Counted from the stretch's first letter, positions 1-7,510 are shown. The stretch: 64,000 nt of DNA from Candidatus Gastranaerophilales bacterium (GCA_944326555.1 CALVEK010000013.1:1-64000), one strand, 5' to 3'. The notes: a model not told the origin generated them from the sequence alone. Numbers and translations are program-made.

Positions 1-77
1 TCACACTTCGAGTATCCTGCCTCGTAGGACTCGCAGGCTCGTCAACGATGCAGGCCGAGTCCCTTCATCGGCAGATT
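1..77. repeat. 77-bp direct repeat, copy 1
   Basis: Bases 1-77 recur exactly at 146-222, giving a 145-bp period. The unit is GC-richer than its surroundings and contains short self-complementary blocks (CCTGC with GCAGG, around 16-36). The spacer at 119-139 holds a small perfect hairpin (GTTGTTCT / AGAACAAC). The copy may extend left of the window edge. No gene product is evident; the short ORFs crossing it look spurious. Confidence 0.9.
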
Positions 78-145
78 AAAAAAAATAAGAAAGAAAAAAG
101 ATGTGGTACTCATCACCCCTGTTGTTCTTTCAGAACAACGGAGGT

Positions 146-222
146 TCACACTTCGAGTATCCTGCCTCGTAGGACTCGCAGGCTCGTCAACGATGCAGGC
201 CGAGTCCCTTCATCGGCAGATT
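146..222. repeat. 77-bp direct repeat, copy 2
   Basis: Exact second copy of bases 1-77. It ends only a few bases before the left inverted repeat of the DUF559 element at 231, so the two repeat types abut. The identity suggests recent duplication or an interspersed repeat family. Confidence 0.9.
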
Positions 223-230
223 TTAATACT

Positions 231-263
231 CCCTCTCTTTGGGAGAGGGTTGGGGTGAGGGTT
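231..263. repeat. Left inverted repeat flanking the DUF559 gene
   Basis: A G-rich segment made of a short palindrome (CCCTCTC at 231-237 with GAGAGGG at 243-249) followed by TTGGGGTGAGGGTT. It matches the reverse complement of 647-685 except that the right copy carries one extra 6-base CCCTAA unit. The hairpin half faces outward and the GGTGAGGGT half faces the gene at both ends. Confidence 0.85.
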
Positions 264-297
264 GATAAAAAGTAATCGCATACCCTATAATTAGCAG

Positions 298-648
298 ATG
301 AAAAGGTTAAATATTCTTGCAAAAACTTTGAGAAAAAACCAAACTCCACAAGAACAAAAACTCTGGAATATTTTGCGAAACAGACAAGTTTTGGGATGTA
401 AATTTAAACGTCAATATCCTGTTGGAAATTATATTGTGGATTTTGCTTGTCGAGAAAGAAAACTTATCATAGAACTTGATGGCGGGCAACATAATAAAAC
501 CGAAGCAATTTGGGCTGATAAAGAAAGAACAATTTACTTACAAAATGCTGGTTTTAGGGTTTTAAGATTTTGGAATGATGAAGTAGATAACAATATTGAA
601 GGTGTGTATCAAAAAATTGTTGAATATTTGTCAGCTATTAACAGTTGA
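298..648 (+). CDS. DUF559 (Vsr-like) endonuclease-domain protein
   Basis: A 116-residue protein that is essentially one DUF559 domain. Visible hallmarks are the TPQEQKLW N-terminus, the central VDFAC and ELDGGQH segments, and the C-terminal VLRFWNDEV. The D and E-x-D residues fit the PD-(D/E)XK-type nuclease core predicted for this family, which is related to very-short-patch repair endonucleases. Length is typical for the stand-alone family. No restriction or methylase genes lie next to it. The gene sits inside a pair of inverted repeats (231-263 and 647-685), and its stop codon TGA at 646-648 overlaps the start of the right repeat, so gene and repeats look like one unit. The molecular target is unknown; mobility is an inference. 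Confidence 0.85.
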   Translation: MKRLNILAKTLRKNQTPQEQKLWNILRNRQVLGCKFKRQYPVGNYIVDFACRERKLIIELDGGQHNKTEAIWADKERTIYLQNAGFRVLRFWNDEVDNNIEGVYQKIVEYLSAINS

Positions 649-685
649 CCCTCACCCTAACCCTAACCCTCTCCCAAAGAGAGGG
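647..685. repeat. Right inverted repeat flanking the DUF559 gene
   Basis: Inverted counterpart of 231-263, with one additional CCCTAA unit. The outward end forms a hairpin (CCCTCTC at 667-673 with GAGAGGG at 679-685). It supplies the last bases of the DUF559 stop codon. No target-site duplication is visible outside the two repeats. Confidence 0.85.
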
Positions 686-785
686 GATATAAATAATAAA
701 ATAAATTTTTGCAAAAATTATTTTTGTGTTAATATAACTTTTGTTGATAATTGAATAGAGAAGAATTTGTTGCTGTGCAACTTCG

Positions 786-944
786 CTGACAAGTGTAATT
801 AAATGTCGCTTGTAAGACTAGGTAAGGTGTACGTGATAAGAATTTTTGAGTCGACGTGGCACTCTGCCGACGAGTAAGTAACTAAATGTTACTTATGAGG
901 AGAGGGGAGGTATACGCGACAAAAAAATATCGAGTCGACGTGGC
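786..944 (+). repeat. Degenerate tandem duplication of tRNA-Leu leader and 5' end
   Basis: Two units, 786-860 and 867-944, align over their length with scattered changes. Each starts with a CYGACRAG block, continues through a hairpin (in unit 2 TAAGTAAC at 875-882 pairs with GTTACTTA at 888-895) and ends in the identical 13 bases GAGTCGACGTGGC. In unit 2 those bases are the start of the real tRNA-Leu; in unit 1 they are a tRNA 5' stub that goes no further. The stretch 649-933 holds nothing else that I recognise. Confidence 0.65.
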
Positions 945-1018
945 GGAATCGGTATACGCGCACGTTTGAGGGGCGTGTGGGGAAACCCGTGCGGGTTCAA
1001 GTCCCGCCGTCGACACCA
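934..1018 (+). tRNA. tRNA-Leu (anticodon GAG), CCA encoded
   Basis: A complete class II tRNA of 85 bases. The acceptor stem GTCGACG pairs with CGTCGAC, the D-arm is GCG/CGC, the anticodon stem CACGT/GCGTG closes a 7-base loop TTGAGGG with anticodon GAG at the normal place, there is a long variable arm (GGG-GAAA-CCC), and the T-arm is GCGGG/CCCGC with loop TTCAAGT. The discriminator is A and the terminal CCA is genome-encoded. It would read CUC and CUU leucine codons. Confidence 0.96.
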
Positions 1019-1025
1019 TAAAAAA

Positions 1026-1050
1026 AGAGAGGTTTTGACCTCTCTTTTTT
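1026..1050 (+). terminator. Rho-independent terminator of tRNA-Leu
   Basis: Stem AGAGAGGT (1026-1033) with ACCTCTCT (1038-1045) and a run of T to 1050, starting 8 bases after the tRNA CCA end. Confidence 0.85.
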
Positions 1051-1130
1051 ATTTTATATGCTACAAAGATTTTATTGTCGGGCAAGTATGCCCAACCGGC
1101 ATATTTAGTATCAAACGTTTTTCATTCAGT

Positions 1131-2213
1131 CTAGTGTGCATTTGACCACGCTTTAGTCGCCTTTTTTAAGAATTTAAAATGCTTTTCACCGTGTTCAACA
1201 ATTTGCTGTGCTAAATTATTATCAATAGTTAATTCTGTGATTTCTTTGTTTCTAGGATTATATCTAAACAACTGTACATCACCATTCTTTACAATTCCAC
1301 TTGCTGAATTATAAGTTAAATCTTCATATTGACCATAGCCACCAGATATTTTATATCGTTTGCGATACTTCCCAGTAGTATCAAATTCATAATATGTGCG
1401 TAATTCAATACCTTCATTTCCTAAGTTATCAAAATTGGAGCTAGCTCTTTGCGTCACTAAAGCTCGATTAGTGTCTATATTTGCTTGATAAACATCAAAA
1501 CCACCTGGTAATTTCTTACCATGAATTTTAATTATATAATCAGGATCCCCATGGACTGATGTTGTAACCGTAAAGTTATCCACACGACCAGTTAGTCCAG
1601 TTTCTTTATCTATATAACGACCTTTATTGATTACTATACCAGTTTCAGTATCTACAATTACTCTCCCATCATTTATCAAAATTTGTTTTGACGATTTGTC
1701 ATAATCTTTAGTAAAGATTGATTTACCATTTTTTCTTACCTTAACAAGACCTAATTCATCAGAATACTTATAAGTCTTTTCAAACACAGTTTCTGAATCT
1801 TTTATTTTAGTTGACTTCTGTAATACGCCGTCTAGATATTCCATAACAACTTTAGAACCGTCTTTTAATTCATTAACAATTTTACCGGTATAATTCGTTC
1901 CGTCAGCTAATACGGCTTTACCTTTGTTGAATGCACCAATTTCTTTAAATGCATTTACTGCTAACTCTTTAATTTCTTGTACTGGATTAGTAGTTCCTTC
2001 TAGTGGAGGTGTTGGGGTTTTAGGTTTAACCTTTCCTCTTGTTGCAATGTAAATTCCTGTCGCAGCTAAAGCTGTCAAAGCTGTACCTATTACAACTTTT
2101 GTAGTTGTAGATAAAGTTTTGTCACTAGGATTTGTGCTAGTTTGGACACCAATTGGTTTAGCCTGAAAACTTGTATTTGCTGTTACATTGTTAATTACTT
2201 GCAATTTAGTCAT
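1131..2213 (-). CDS. Unknown protein with one N-terminal membrane segment
   Basis: A 360-residue protein I do not recognise. Residues 1-36 are polar and rich in T, S and N; residues about 38-58 form one hydrophobic helix (KVVIGTALTALAATGIYIA) followed by basic RGKVKPK and a proline stretch, which suggests a single-pass anchor with residues 75-360 on one side. The C-terminal part is rich in beta-prone segments with repeated K/Y/D/G patterns, such as the GKYRKRYKISGGYGQYEDL region, somewhat like MORN or YD-type stretches but without a clear repeat. The start is preceded by a strong Shine-Dalgarno (GGAAGGAGT). It is the only convincing gene between the tRNA-Leu and its 3'-end fragments at 2528 and 2709. 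Lineage-specific function is likely; none can be assigned. Confidence 0.7.
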   Translation of the reverse strand: MTKLQVINNVTANTSFQAKPIGVQTSTNPSDKTLSTTTKVVIGTALTALAATGIYIATRGKVKPKTPTPPLEGTTNPVQEIKELAVNAFKEIGAFNKGKAVLADGTNYTGKIVNELKDGSKVVMEYLDGVLQKSTKIKDSETVFEKTYKYSDELGLVKVRKNGKSIFTKDYDKSSKQILINDGRVIVDTETGIVINKGRYIDKETGLTGRVDNFTVTTSVHGDPDYIIKIHGKKLPGGFDVYQANIDTNRALVTQRASSNFDNLGNEGIELRTYYEFDTTGKYRKRYKISGGYGQYEDLTYNSASGIVKNGDVQLFRYNPRNKEITELTIDNNLAQQIVEHGEKHFKFLKKATKAWSNAH

Positions 2214-2527
2214 ACGAGGACTTACTCCTTCCTTCCTTACTTACTTATATTAAGTATCGACATTAATATTTTTTGATAAATAAAGATACTTTAGGATACA
2301 AATTTAACAATTATTTACTTATCTATTGGATTAATCATCTGATAAAAGCATTTTCTAATTTAGTCATAACTTCAAAGTTGTTTCAAAAGCTATAAAAATT
2401 CTAGCATTTGAGCCCTAAAATAATTCTCATATTGTAATACTCTTTAGTTGACTGTTTTATGATTGATATTAATTCGCTATATAATGTTTTTGTACTGTAA
2501 CTAAAAGGTTCCATATTCGGTAGCTTA

Positions 2528-2543
2528 TCGACACCATAAAAAA
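2528..2543 (+). repeat. tRNA-Leu 3'-end fragment, copy 1
   Basis: TCGACACCATAAAAAA, identical to 1010-1025 at the end of the tRNA-Leu gene including CCA and the bases beyond it. A terminator hairpin follows directly, as it does after the intact tRNA. Confidence 0.7.
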
Positions 2544-2571
2544 GACGATGACTTTTGTTATCGTCTTTTTT
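2541..2571 (+). terminator. Terminator after tRNA fragment 1
   Basis: GACGAT (2544-2549) pairs with ATCGTC (2560-2565), extended by A/T pairs and followed by T residues. Sequence differs from the 1026-1050 terminator although its position relative to the tRNA end is the same. Confidence 0.6.
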
Positions 2572-2708
2572 ATTTGTAGATTGGTGAGGACTTTAATCCG
2601 TTTTTTGTGGGTTCAGCGGGAGCGAGCTGAGGCTGGAGTGCTTTTGTTTGAAGTGATGAAATCACAAAAACAAAACACGGAATTGCCGTTAAACGCGAGC
2701 GACCAAGA

Positions 2709-2726
2709 CAAGTCCCGCCGTCGACA
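2709..2726 (+). repeat. tRNA-Leu T-arm/acceptor fragment, copy 2
   Basis: CAAGTCCCGCCGTCGACA is an 18-base exact match to 998-1015, covering the T-loop to the discriminator. About 100 bases upstream, GTGGGTTCA at about 2608-2616 resembles the 5' half of the T-arm, as if the T-loop had been split by an insert. Confidence 0.75.
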
Positions 2727-2730
2727 TTTA

Positions 2731-2760
2731 AAAAAGGGACAACACTTGTTATCCCTTTTT
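2731..2760 (+). terminator. Terminator after tRNA fragment 2
   Basis: AGGGA (2735-2739) pairs with TCCCT, and AACA with TGTT inside it, followed by a T run. Third hairpin in this region placed just after a tRNA-Leu 3' end. Confidence 0.65.
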
Positions 2761-2977
2761 TATAAATAATAAATTATTACTCAATTATTTCTGTTGTTGC
2801 CATACAAATCTGACATTATAACTTAATTAATAGTGGATTCTGTTTTCCAAATCATTTTGTATTCTTTTAGTTGTAGATTTTTTTATTTGAAATAATAAAA
2901 CAATTTCAAATACTTGAGTGTTTTAAAACTGCTAAAATCAATGATATAATAATTAAAAGAATCAAAAGGAATATATT

Positions 2978-3919
2978 TTGAATACAAACTTTCAAAAAAG
3001 AGTGTTATTTATAGGAATGCCTGACATGGCTCTTGTCTGTTTGTCAAAACTTGTCAGCGAGGGATTTAATATTGTTGGCGTAGTTCCTCCTCACAAGACA
3101 GAGAGTACTTACGGCTTAATGTGTAATTTTGTGAGAAGTTTAAGGCTCCCTTTGTATGAATACGAAAACAGACTCGATGAAATAGATTTTATTCACAAAA
3201 TACGACAACTTGAGGCAGACATTGCTGTTGTGTGTTCTTATAACAAAAAATTCCCTATAGAGCTTCTTAAAAGTGTAAAACATGGCTTTGTGAATTGTCA
3301 TCCGTCATTGCTGCCTGATTATAGGGGAGCTAATCCGTACAGCAATGTTTTGATAAACGGAGAACAAGAGACAGGTGTTACCTTGCATTTTATGGATGAA
3401 AATTTTGATACAGGCAATATCATTGCACAGAAAAAAGTCTCCATCGAAAAAAATGAAACAATGGGCACTCTATTTAACAGAATGAACTTTATCTGTGCTG
3501 ATATGATTGCGGATTTTCTAAAACAGTTTGAACTTTCAACTGATATTCAATCAGTTCCTCAGCCTGTTGGGGAGTTTAAAAAAGCTCCGGCTATTGATCC
3601 TAAAAACATGAAAAACTTTATTGACTGGACTAAAGATGCAAGAGATATTGAACGTTTTGTTAGAGCATTAAACCCTTTTATTAGTGCAATGACAAATTTT
3701 AGGACAGTTTTTGTAAAAGTATATTCTGCACAATGGTCGGATAAAAAGCCAAAACAACCGCCCGGAACTATATGTTATGTTAAGGACACTGTAGGTGTTG
3801 CTACGGGAAATGGCATTTTGTATATAAAAACACTACAGTTTGGCTCATTTATGATTTGTGATGCAAAAGATTTTATAGACAAATTTAAACCTCAAATTGG
3901 AGAAAAATTCGGCGTATGA
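2978..3919 (+). CDS. Formyltransferase, methionyl-tRNA formyltransferase-like
   Basis: A 313-residue formyltransferase-fold protein. The catalytic signature is intact: N106-x-H108, SLLP at 110-113, YRGANP at 115-120 and D144 within FDTGNI, the Asn/His/Asp set that uses 10-formyl-tetrahydrofolate. Residues about 205-313 resemble the C-terminal OB-like domain of Fmt (RALNPF). It lacks the PVK-type residues usual in true Fmt N-domains and has YRGANPYSNV in place of the common YRGAAPIQWA, so a sugar- or other-substrate formyltransferase is also possible. Start is TTG at 2978 with AAAAGGA upstream. It overlaps the next gene by 4 bases (ATGA), implying coupled translation and perhaps a shared pathway. 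Confidence 0.75.
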   Translation: MNTNFQKRVLFIGMPDMALVCLSKLVSEGFNIVGVVPPHKTESTYGLMCNFVRSLRLPLYEYENRLDEIDFIHKIRQLEADIAVVCSYNKKFPIELLKSVKHGFVNCHPSLLPDYRGANPYSNVLINGEQETGVTLHFMDENFDTGNIIAQKKVSIEKNETMGTLFNRMNFICADMIADFLKQFELSTDIQSVPQPVGEFKKAPAIDPKNMKNFIDWTKDARDIERFVRALNPFISAMTNFRTVFVKVYSAQWSDKKPKQPPGTICYVKDTVGVATGNGILYIKTLQFGSFMICDAKDFIDKFKPQIGEKFGV

Positions 3920-4746
3920 ATGAATTAAAGTTTGTAACTGCGGGTCAGCCTATTTGTAATGGTAGTGCGGGATATGAAAATGCTTTTAAAATCCTTGAAG
4001 AGTTGAATCTTGATGGGTTGGAGCTTGAATTTGTTCATGGTGTCAGAATGAGTCCTGCTAACAAGGAAATTGTTAAACGTGTGGCAAAAGAAAAAAATAT
4101 GGCTCTTACCGCACACGGACCATACTATATAAATTTGAACTCTAAAGAAGAGGATAAAATTGCTGCAAGTATTACAAGAGTTCTTGATACAGCAAGAATA
4201 GGACAAGAGTTAGGGGCTTATTCCGTAACATATCACGCAGCTTTTTATATGGGTATGAATCCTGAAACTGTTTACAAAAAAGTGGAAACAGCAATGGAGC
4301 AAATATGCAAAACTCTTGATGAAGAGGGTGTTGATATTTGGGTTAGACCTGAAACTACAGGCAAGCCTACTCAGTGGGGAAATCTTGAGGAAATTGTAAA
4401 ACTGTCAAAAGATTTTAAACAGGTTCTACCATGTGTGGATTTTTCTCATTTACATGCGAGAACAAACGGTAAATACAATACTTATGATGAGTTTTGCTCT
4501 ATTTTTGATTACATAGCTTCAGAGTTGGGTGCTTATGCTTTGGAAAACTTCCATGCTCATATTGCAGGTATTGAATACAGTGAAAAAGGTGAGAAAAAAC
4601 ATCTTTTATTGCAAGAAAGTGATATGAACTATAAGGATTTGATGAGAGCTTTCAAAAAATTTGATGTTAAGGGCGTTGTAGTCTGCGAAAGTCCTATTAT
4701 GGAAGACGATGCTGTTCTTTTAAAAGAATTTTACAATAGTCTCTAG
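3916..4746 (+). CDS. Endonuclease IV/xylose-isomerase-like TIM-barrel protein
   Basis: A 276-residue TIM barrel of the AP endonuclease 2 family. Metal-binding-type segments characteristic of Nfo can be seen in order: TAHGPYYINL (about 62-71), TYHAAFY, RPETTGK, VDFSHLHAR, FHAHIAG and a C-terminal VVCESP. In Nfo such H, D and E residues bind three zinc ions and the enzyme cleaves abasic sites in DNA. Length is close to that of bacterial Nfo. Since it overlaps a formyltransferase gene, a role as a sugar isomerase/epimerase-like enzyme in a small-molecule pathway is a real alternative. A DNA-repair role is more likely from the motif pattern. Confidence 0.72.
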   Translation: MNELKFVTAGQPICNGSAGYENAFKILEELNLDGLELEFVHGVRMSPANKEIVKRVAKEKNMALTAHGPYYINLNSKEEDKIAASITRVLDTARIGQELGAYSVTYHAAFYMGMNPETVYKKVETAMEQICKTLDEEGVDIWVRPETTGKPTQWGNLEEIVKLSKDFKQVLPCVDFSHLHARTNGKYNTYDEFCSIFDYIASELGAYALENFHAHIAGIEYSEKGEKKHLLLQESDMNYKDLMRAFKKFDVKGVVVCESPIMEDDAVLLKEFYNSL

Positions 4747-4805
4747 CAATTTTTTTTATTTACGGTTTTTGTCTGTTGTGTGTTACCCCTCGAAAGGAAT
4801 TTTTT

Positions 4806-5144
4806 ATGATAGTAAAAACTGTATCTGTTATGAACAAAGTCGGCAAACCCGTGGCTCAAATTAAAGAGTATATCTCTCGTGATTCTTTGAGTAATACCTT
4901 AACAAAGAATAGAAACTTTAAACCTCTTGATGGCCATTTATTAAGAGCTGATAATATTCATTTGTATTGCACTACAGACTTGAAAACAGGTGAAAAGTCA
5001 ATATTGGCTTATTCAGGTGGTGCTGAGGACGGACATTGTGTGGCTAGTGGTTTTGAAAAGGTAAAAAAACTCATCAAGTCTATTAAATCCGGTGTGCATG
5101 TTAATATGTACGATTCTGAATGGTTCAAAAAAGTTTTTGGATAA
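4806..5144 (+). CDS. Unknown 112-residue protein
   Basis: I do not recognise this protein. The ATG at 4806 is preferred over the upstream 4776 start because GAAAGGA lies 9 bases before it. The sequence has no signal peptide or membrane segment; a central ADNIHLYCTTDLKTGEKSIL stretch looks beta-rich and the end (DSEWFKKVFG) is amphipathic. It follows the endonuclease-IV-like gene by 59 bases on the same strand, converging on rmuC. Confidence 0.6.
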   Translation: MIVKTVSVMNKVGKPVAQIKEYISRDSLSNTLTKNRNFKPLDGHLLRADNIHLYCTTDLKTGEKSILAYSGGAEDGHCVASGFEKVKKLIKSIKSGVHVNMYDSEWFKKVFG

Positions 5145-5157
5145 TATACATTTGATT

Positions 5158-6285
5158 TTATTTTAAGAGGTTCAGCTCCTGTGGTTGGGCCTCTATTATT
5201 GTCGGTTCAGGAATCTGTTTTGCGTTTTTTGCACCAAGCTCTGTCAGTCTTTCACATTGTCTTATTACATTGTCTTTTCCTGTTAATTTTGTCATTGCTT
5301 TTGACAGGTTTGTTTGGACTCCGTTTAAGTCTTTTACCATTTCGGCAAATTTGTCTATCATTTTCCCTGCCAGCCCTGCAATTTCTTGTGCATTTTTATT
5401 CTGGCGATTAACCATATTAAAACTGTTTATTATCTTTAATGCAGCAAGTAGTGTAGATGGTGATACAGGCATGATTTTGTTTTTCCAAGCCAATTCCCAA
5501 AGCTCTCCATTGTCTGCGAATAACAAGTTATAGCAGCTTTCTATAGGGATAAACATTAGAACATATTCAGGAGAAGCAAAATCTTCTATTTCAAAGTATT
5601 CTCTTTTTGAAAGTCCTGAAATATGCGTTTTCACTGAATCTTTAAATTGTTTTAGCGCAATTTTGGATTCTTCTTCGGTTTGTGCATTTAGGTATGCATC
5701 GTATGAGGCAAGGGACGTTTTTGCATCGATGAATACTGCTTTGTTGTCAGGTAAGAAGATTGTTGCATCAGGTTTTTTTGAACCGAATCCTGTTTGGGTA
5801 TCGTATTCTTCTCCTTTTCTTAAGCCCGAGAGTTCCAATACCTTTTCAAGAATCAGTTCGCCCCATTTACCCTGTTTCATATTATCGCCTTTTAGTGCAG
5901 AAGCGAGTGTATTTGTATCGTTTGAAATTTTTGCGCCTGTTTCTATAACTTCTTTTATGTGCATATCAAGTTTTGCACTTTGCTCAATGTTGTATGTTGA
6001 TTGCTTTTTCAGCTCTTCAAATTTTTCTTTAAAAGGTTCGAGAATTTCTGTTATTCTTTCCTTTGACATGTTAGAAAAATCTTGAGTTGTTTCTTTAAAT
6101 ATTTTGTTTGAAAGGTTTTCAAATTGTAGCTGCATTTTTTCATAAACGTCGTTGCACACTTGAGAATATGCTGTTTGCAAATTTTCGCTTTCTTTTTTAT
6201 GTTGTGCTTTTAAAAAGAAAAATACTGTTGCGGCTCCGATACAAAAACCGATTATAAACAAAGATAAAGATATAATTACTTCCAT
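5158..6285 (-). CDS. rmuC: DNA recombination protein RmuC
   Basis: A 375-residue RmuC family protein. It has an N-terminal membrane helix (residues about 4-25), a long coiled coil (about 26-125), then the conserved nuclease-like core: MKQGKWGELILEKVLE, PDATIFLPDNKAVFIDAK and YVLMFIPIE. The D and D-A-K residues fit the PD-(D/E)XK-type core. RmuC proteins limit inversion at short inverted repeats, and here they would act at the membrane face. A strong Shine-Dalgarno (AAAGGGGAG) precedes the ATG. Single gene, convergent with the 112-residue unknown. Confidence 0.93.
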   Translation of the reverse strand: MEVIISLSLFIIGFCIGAATVFFFLKAQHKKESENLQTAYSQVCNDVYEKMQLQFENLSNKIFKETTQDFSNMSKERITEILEPFKEKFEELKKQSTYNIEQSAKLDMHIKEVIETGAKISNDTNTLASALKGDNMKQGKWGELILEKVLELSGLRKGEEYDTQTGFGSKKPDATIFLPDNKAVFIDAKTSLASYDAYLNAQTEEESKIALKQFKDSVKTHISGLSKREYFEIEDFASPEYVLMFIPIESCYNLLFADNGELWELAWKNKIMPVSPSTLLAALKIINSFNMVNRQNKNAQEIAGLAGKMIDKFAEMVKDLNGVQTNLSKAMTKLTGKDNVIRQCERLTELGAKNAKQIPEPTIIEAQPQELNLLK

Positions 6286-6391
6286 AAATTCTCCCCTTTT
6301 GAAAAATCATAGCATAAATTTTGTATTCGTTGTAACAGAGTTGTTTTTTGTTAAAAAAGAAATATAATGTTAAATATCAGGGGACGGAATT

Positions 6392-6724
6392 ATGAGTAAT
6401 TTGAACAATAAAAGATGGTATGACAAGCATAAAGAGACCAAAATGGCCTTGGGATTGCTTCGCAGTTTGCATCCGACAATACAAAATAAGTTGTCTGATG
6501 ACATAATCAGTGTTGCCAGTGCAATAAAAACCGTTCACAGAGAAAATGATACAGCCCCTTTGAGTATAGGTTTGGAAAGAGTTTTGGGACTCTATCAAAG
6601 TAATAAAGGCCGTAGATGGTACGACAAGCAGCCTGAACTTTCGGTTGCAATTAAAACTATATCAACATTGCCTGAAACAGATTATGTCAATATTATGGAA
6701 GGTATCTGTATGTCCCTGAAATAA
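6392..6724 (+). CDS. Unknown protein with duplicated RWYDK motif
   Basis: A 110-residue protein of unknown function made of two similar halves. Residues 8-13 read RWYDKH and residues 74-79 RWYDKQ; each is followed by about 35 residues of helical sequence with alternating hydrophobics (ALGLLRSL and VAIKTIS TL). There is no signal peptide. An SD-like GGGGA precedes the ATG. It lies 25 bases before tcdA on the same strand and may be co-transcribed with it. Confidence 0.65.
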   Translation: MSNLNNKRWYDKHKETKMALGLLRSLHPTIQNKLSDDIISVASAIKTVHRENDTAPLSIGLERVLGLYQSNKGRRWYDKQPELSVAIKTISTLPETDYVNIMEGICMSLK

Positions 6725-6749
6725 TCGGGCATAGGTAGATGTTTGTTGT

Positions 6750-7493
6750 ATGGATACTTCAAGAAACGAGTTAATCTGGGGCAAAGAGAAACAAGACCTG
6801 TTAAAAACCAAACATGTTGCCGTATTCGGTCTTGGCGGTGTTGGCGGTTTTGCTTTGGAGTCTTTGGCAAGAAGCGGGGTCGGTTCTTTTACGATAGTAG
6901 ATTTTGATACCGTTTCAGAGTCTAATATAAACAGGCAGCTTGTTGCTCTAAATTCTACTGTCGGAAAGAAAAAAACCGAAATTTTTAAAGAAAGACTTTT
7001 TGATATTAACCCTGATATAAAACTCAGATTAATTGATGACTTTTACAACGATAATCTTCAAGAACTTTGTTTTGATAACAAACCGGACTATGTCATAGAT
7101 GCAATTGATACAATGCGCTCAAAGATAGATTTGCTCGTTTATTGTTATCAAAACAAAATTTCTGTCATCACCTCTATGGGGGCAGGTAACAGGTTTGATC
7201 CGACACAACTTTATATAACCGATATAAGTCAAATTGAAAATAAAAAATGTACTTTTACAAAAAATGTTTTGTACCAATTAAAAAAACGAGGGATTGAATC
7301 AGGAATAACCGCTGTATGCAGTAGAGAAACACCCAAAGTGCTGGATAAAATCTCGGTGCTTGAAACTATCACAACAAAAAGCGGTGATAATATTGAGTTC
7401 ACTAAAATCACCCCGGGATCTACCCCATTTGTCCCTGCTGTTGCAGGGTATTATCTTGGGTGGTATGTACTTAAGCACTTTTTAAGTGCATAA
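6750..7493 (+). CDS. tcdA: tRNA threonylcarbamoyladenosine dehydratase
   Basis: A 247-residue E1-like/ThiF-fold enzyme. The ATP-binding GLGGVGG loop is at residues about 28-34, SNINRQL (about 57-63) is the family-specific arginine finger segment, and DAIDT marks the second nucleotide-binding region. TcdA cyclises t6A37 in ANN-decoding tRNAs to ct6A. A UBA/ThiF or MoeB role is less likely because the CxxC zinc motifs and neighbouring thi or moa genes are absent and the length matches TcdA. Confidence 0.88.
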   Translation: MDTSRNELIWGKEKQDLLKTKHVAVFGLGGVGGFALESLARSGVGSFTIVDFDTVSESNINRQLVALNSTVGKKKTEIFKERLFDINPDIKLRLIDDFYNDNLQELCFDNKPDYVIDAIDTMRSKIDLLVYCYQNKISVITSMGAGNRFDPTQLYITDISQIENKKCTFTKNVLYQLKKRGIESGITAVCSRETPKVLDKISVLETITTKSGDNIEFTKITPGSTPFVPAVAGYYLGWYVLKHFLSA

Positions 7494-7510
7494 TAACTTT
7501 ATCTTAAAAT

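Larger units (their letters stand above)
2214..2977. other. 764-bp gene-free stretch with tRNA-Leu fragments
   Basis: Mostly AT-rich with no credible ORF; the longest frame (2548-2769) is composed of tRNA fragments and terminators and looks spurious. It contains two fragments of the tRNA-Leu 3' end, each followed by its own terminator-like hairpin, plus a third hairpin (GTGCTTTTGTTT at about 2638 against AAAAACAAAACAC at about 2671) between them. The last 150 bases lead into the formyltransferase gene; a TATAAT hexamer lies at 2945-2950 but I see no well-spaced -35 box. Confidence 0.6.

Noticed and set aside
48-349. Short ORFs over the first 350 bases.
   Set aside because: They cross the 77-bp repeats and inverted repeat on both strands and have no ribosome-binding sites; the only convincing frame is 298-648.
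645-686. CCCTAACCCTAACCCT looks like a telomere repeat.
   Set aside because: Only two to three units, explained by a 6-base duplication within the inverted repeat of the DUF559 unit.
882-1085. 67-residue minus-strand ORF over the tRNA-Leu.
   Set aside because: It is the antisense of the tRNA gene and its leader and terminator.
2548-2769. 73-residue plus-strand ORF between tRNA fragments.
   Set aside because: It consists of terminator hairpins and tRNA fragments and has no Shine-Dalgarno or credible protein composition.
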